Shown here piece after piece: positions 5,753-7,857 of a DNA stretch of 7,857 nt. The stretch's first letter is position 1; each line of letters begins with the position of its first letter. The stretch spans positions 1-7,857 of the forward strand of contig JACCZZ010000107.1 in the NCBI GenBank assembly GCA_013695715.1, given 5' to 3'. This DNA comes from Chitinophagales bacterium (GTDB lineage Bacteria; Bacteroidota; Bacteroidia; Chitinophagales; UBA10324). The translations under genes were made by a program, and so were the position numbers. Below the pieces are notes generated by a model. The model had not been told where the DNA came from. It ran no database searches and was given only the letters and a program-made list of their open reading frames with translations.

Positions 5753-6379
5753 TTATTGATCCCGATGTACCAGGTAATTCTCATAGGGCATACGTGTAGC
5801 TATAGATCGCCCCAGAGTTATATCATCCACATATTCCAGCTCACCGCCGAATGAAATTCCTCGTGCTATGCTGGTGATCTTTACAGGAAGTGATTGCAGC
5901 TTTTTTGAGATATAAAAGATTGTAGTGTCTCCTTCAATGGTAGGGTTCAATGCCATAATCACTTCTTTGATTTCTCCGTTAGTGCACCGAACCGCTAAAG
6001 ATTCAATATTTACCTCTTCAGGGCCAATCCCGTCCAAAGGACTTATAACTCCGCCGAGCACATGATACAAGCCGTGGTATTGGTTGGTGGATTCAATAGC
6101 AATTACATCGCGAATGCTTTCTACTACACAAACCAGCGAATGATTTCGCTTTAGGCTTTCACAAATACTGCATAGATCATTGTCCGAGATGTTGTGGCAA
6201 TTCTTACAAAAACGGATCTGGCTTCGCATCCGTACAATAGAATCACTGAAAAGTTCGACAGATTCTTTATCCTGCTTCAGCAGGTGCAATACCAGTCGCA
6301 AGGCTGTTTTTTTTCCAATGCCAGGCAGTTTTTCAAATTCAGAAACTGCTTGTTCAATGAGCTTTGAAGGAAAATTCAT
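5753..6379 (-). CDS. recR: recombination mediator protein RecR
   Basis: RecR works with RecO (and RecF) to load RecA onto SSB-coated single-stranded DNA during gap repair. The 208-residue product has the full family layout: a helix-hairpin-helix LPGIGKKTA (18-26), a four-cysteine zinc finger (C58, C61, C70, C73 in FCKNCHN and LCSIC), and a Toprim domain beginning LVCVVESIRDVIAIE (82-96, with E87). It also has the signature YHGLYHVLGGVISPLDGIGP (101-120) and the C-terminal ISFGGELEYVDDITLGRSI (175-193). Nothing is missing and the length is normal. I start it at the ATG at 6379, giving MNFPSKLIEQA as in relatives; a TTG three codons earlier (6388) is unlikely. It is divergent from the Asp-box gene. 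It shares no operon here, unlike genomes where recR follows dnaX. Repeats lie immediately downstream. Confidence 0.96.
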   Translation of the reverse strand: MNFPSKLIEQAVSEFEKLPGIGKKTALRLVLHLLKQDKESVELFSDSIVRMRSQIRFCKNCHNISDNDLCSICESLKRNHSLVCVVESIRDVIAIESTNQYHGLYHVLGGVISPLDGIGPEEVNIESLAVRCTNGEIKEVIMALNPTIEGDTTIFYISKKLQSLPVKITSIARGISFGGELEYVDDITLGRSIATRMPYENYLVHRDQ

Positions 6380-6385
6380 ACCATA

Positions 6386-6393
6386 CAAAAATA
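6386..6393 (-). promoter_or_regulatory. candidate Bacteroidota -7 box for recR
   Basis: On the minus strand the bases TATTTTTG match the Bacteroidota -7 consensus TAnnTTTG exactly. An ATTG lies upstream (minus strand, 6419-6416); its TTG is separated from the box by about 22 bases, a little longer than the usual 19 or so. Transcription would start almost at the recR ATG (6379), giving a nearly leaderless message. AT-rich DNA produces such matches by chance, so this is tentative. Confidence 0.25.
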
Positions 6394-6555
6394 AAGCTTA
6401 TCAGGAAAATAGGGGCAATTTCGGATTATGTAGAAGGAAAGATTTGCACGCATTTAGATTTACTATACTTCGATTTTCTCTTACTGAATTCTATATCTCA
6501 TATTTCATTGTATTTTTATTTTTTGCTGAGCGATGTTCCAAAAGCCTTTACATAC

Positions 6556-7857
6556 ATGAAAAAACTGGTCGTAATTTTCTTTCTCTTTCTTTTTGAAAAC
6601 GGCTTAAGCCAGTATATTAATGTGAAAGTTGGTGATGGATATGCTGAAGAGCCCAGCATTTGCATTAACCCTAAAAACACGAATAACATCGTTGCAGGAG
6701 CAAACATTAGTTATGTTTATCAGTCAATGGATGGCGGGCTTACCTGGTCAGCGGATAACCTGACCTCACCATATGGAGTGTGGGGTGATCCCTGCATTTT
6801 TACCGATACGGCTGGAAATTTTTATTACGTCCATCTCTCTTATCCACCTGCAGATAGCGGGCATTGGATAGATCGCATCGTTTGTCAGAAATCCACAGAT
6901 CAGGGCATAACGTGGTCACCGGGTTCCTATACAGGTTTGATCGGAAATCATAATCAGGATAAGGCCTGGACGATTGTAGATCCTCAAACAAACACGATCT
7001 ATTTGACGTGGACGGATTTTGAAACTTATGGCAGCTCAAATCCGAATGACAGCTCCCTAATTTTGTTTTCTAAATCTGTGGATGAAGGGGCTACATGGAG
7101 CAACCCACATCGAATTAACAAGCTCGCAGGCGATTGTGTTGACAGTGATAACACAGCAGAGGGAGCGGTGCCTGCTGTTGGAGCCAATGGCGAAGTCTAT
7201 GTAGCGTGGTCGAACAGGGATACTCTTTTTTTTGATAAGTCTCAGGATGGGGGCACTACATGGATGGCTGAAGATGTAGTAATCTCCGATCAGCCCGGTG
7301 GCTGGGATTATTTCATTCCTGGCCTTCAGCGTTGCAATGGCCTGCCAGTCACCAGGTGCGATTTAAGTGGCAGCGTATATCATGGAACCATTTATGTTAA
7401 CTGGACTGATCAGCGCAACGGTGCGGATAATACTGACGTATGGATTTCCAGCTCTTCTGACAACGGGGTTACCTGGTCATTGCCATTAAAAGTTAATGAT
7501 GATAATTTAAGCAAGCAACAATTTCTAACATGGATGGATGTTGATCAGACAAACGGCAACATTTACATTATCTTCTATGACAGAAGAAATTATAGTGATG
7601 AAACAACTGATGTTTATCTTGCTTATTCTATAGATGGAGGAAATAGTTTTATTAATCAGAAAATCAGTGAAACTCCTTTCACACCTAATCCCTCTTTTTT
7701 CTTAGGAGATTATATAAATATAAGTGCATTTAATGGAAAAATTGCTCCGATATGGACAAGGCAGGATGATGTTACTACCTCTGTCTGGACCGCACTTATA
7801 GATTTCAATACACTTACCGCAGAAACTCCTGACTTTAAAACTGATCATTTTATATTG
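6556..7857 (+). CDS. secreted Asp-box (BNR) repeat beta-propeller protein, 3' end outside the window
   Basis: The frame is open from the ATG at 6556 to the window edge (434 codons, no stop). The N-terminus is a signal peptide, MKK followed by a hydrophobic run VVIFFLFLF (5-13), with likely cleavage around S18-Q19; there is no lipobox cysteine. Six Asp-box motifs (S-x-D-x-G-x-x-W/F) occur at 57-64, 113-120, 174-181, 229-236, 300-307 and 358-365, spaced 55 to 71 residues apart, as expected for a six-bladed sialidase-like propeller. Later motifs YDRRNYSDETTDVYLAYS and FLGDYINISAFNGK fit secreted Bacteroidota members of this group. I see no FRIP-type motif or clear sialidase arginine triad, so sialidase activity should not be assumed. 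Six cysteines in the exported part (36, 80, 110, 194, 260, 268) could form disulfides. A C-terminal secretion domain, for example for the type IX system, may lie beyond the edge. No Shine-Dalgarno is present. Confidence 0.88.
   Translation, partial: MKKLVVIFFLFLFENGLSQYINVKVGDGYAEEPSICINPKNTNNIVAGANISYVYQSMDGGLTWSADNLTSPYGVWGDPCIFTDTAGNFYYVHLSYPPADSGHWIDRIVCQKSTDQGITWSPGSYTGLIGNHNQDKAWTIVDPQTNTIYLTWTDFETYGSSNPNDSSLILFSKSVDEGATWSNPHRINKLAGDCVDSDNTAEGAVPAVGANGEVYVAWSNRDTLFFDKSQDGGTTWMAEDVVISDQPGGWDYFIPGLQRCNGLPVTRCDLSGSVYHGTIYVNWTDQRNGADNTDVWISSSSDNGVTWSLPLKVNDDNLSKQQFLTWMDVDQTNGNIYIIFYDRRNYSDETTDVYLAYSIDGGNSFINQKISETPFTPNPSFFLGDYINISAFNGKIAPIWTRQDDVTTSVWTALIDFNTLTAETPDFKTDHFIL

Noticed and set aside
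5584..5784. Minus-strand open frame of 66 codons overlapping the 3' end of recR
   Set aside because: It reads through repeat copies 4 and 5 and the tandem units and overlaps recR in another frame; no protein family is recognisable.
6377..6388. Upstream TTG start for recR adding three residues
   Set aside because: Relatives begin at MNF-x-SKL, which matches the ATG at 6379; the extra codons overlap the candidate promoter box.

Overview
The window looks like ordinary chromosomal DNA from a member of the Bacteroidota; an order such as Chitinophagales or Sphingobacteriales is a guess. The signs are a low-to-moderate GC content, the lack of Shine-Dalgarno sequences in front of every gene, the sequence style of RecR, MurB and the GT2 protein, a secreted Asp-box protein of the kind common in this phylum, and a cluster of short dispersed repeats that I recall from Bacteroidota genomes. 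No search was run, so family names rest on motif recognition.

Layout, left to right. Positions 1-238 hold no recognisable gene. Positions 239-1138 (minus) encode a CtlX-type amidinotransferase-fold hydrolase. It is divergent from murB (1203-2219, plus), a cell-wall precursor enzyme. Positions 2220-3039 have no intact gene but contain a decayed group III truncated haemoglobin gene on the minus strand (2346-2721). It carries two apparent one-base deletions and one in-frame stop. A small antibiotic-biosynthesis-monooxygenase-fold protein follows (3040-3348, plus). It converges on a long minus-strand gene (3373-5337) that joins a GT2 glycosyltransferase to what looks like a phosphoglycosyl transferase with its catalytic centre missing. 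Positions 5338-5752 form a repeat-rich spacer: five copies of a 26-base repeat in mixed orientation, a two-unit tandem duplication with a 51-base period, and a 16-base perfect palindrome inside a longer inverted repeat. recR (5753-6379, minus) follows. Finally, a secreted protein with six Asp-box motifs starts at 6556 (plus) and runs off the right edge.

The genes alternate in strand and belong to unrelated pathways (citrulline/arginine metabolism, peptidoglycan, envelope glycans, recombination repair, a secreted beta-propeller), so there is no sign of a shared operon. I do not see a convincing new defence system, mobile element or biosynthetic cluster. The points most worth a second look are the GT2/degenerate phosphoglycosyl transferase fusion, the haemoglobin pseudogene and the repeat cluster.
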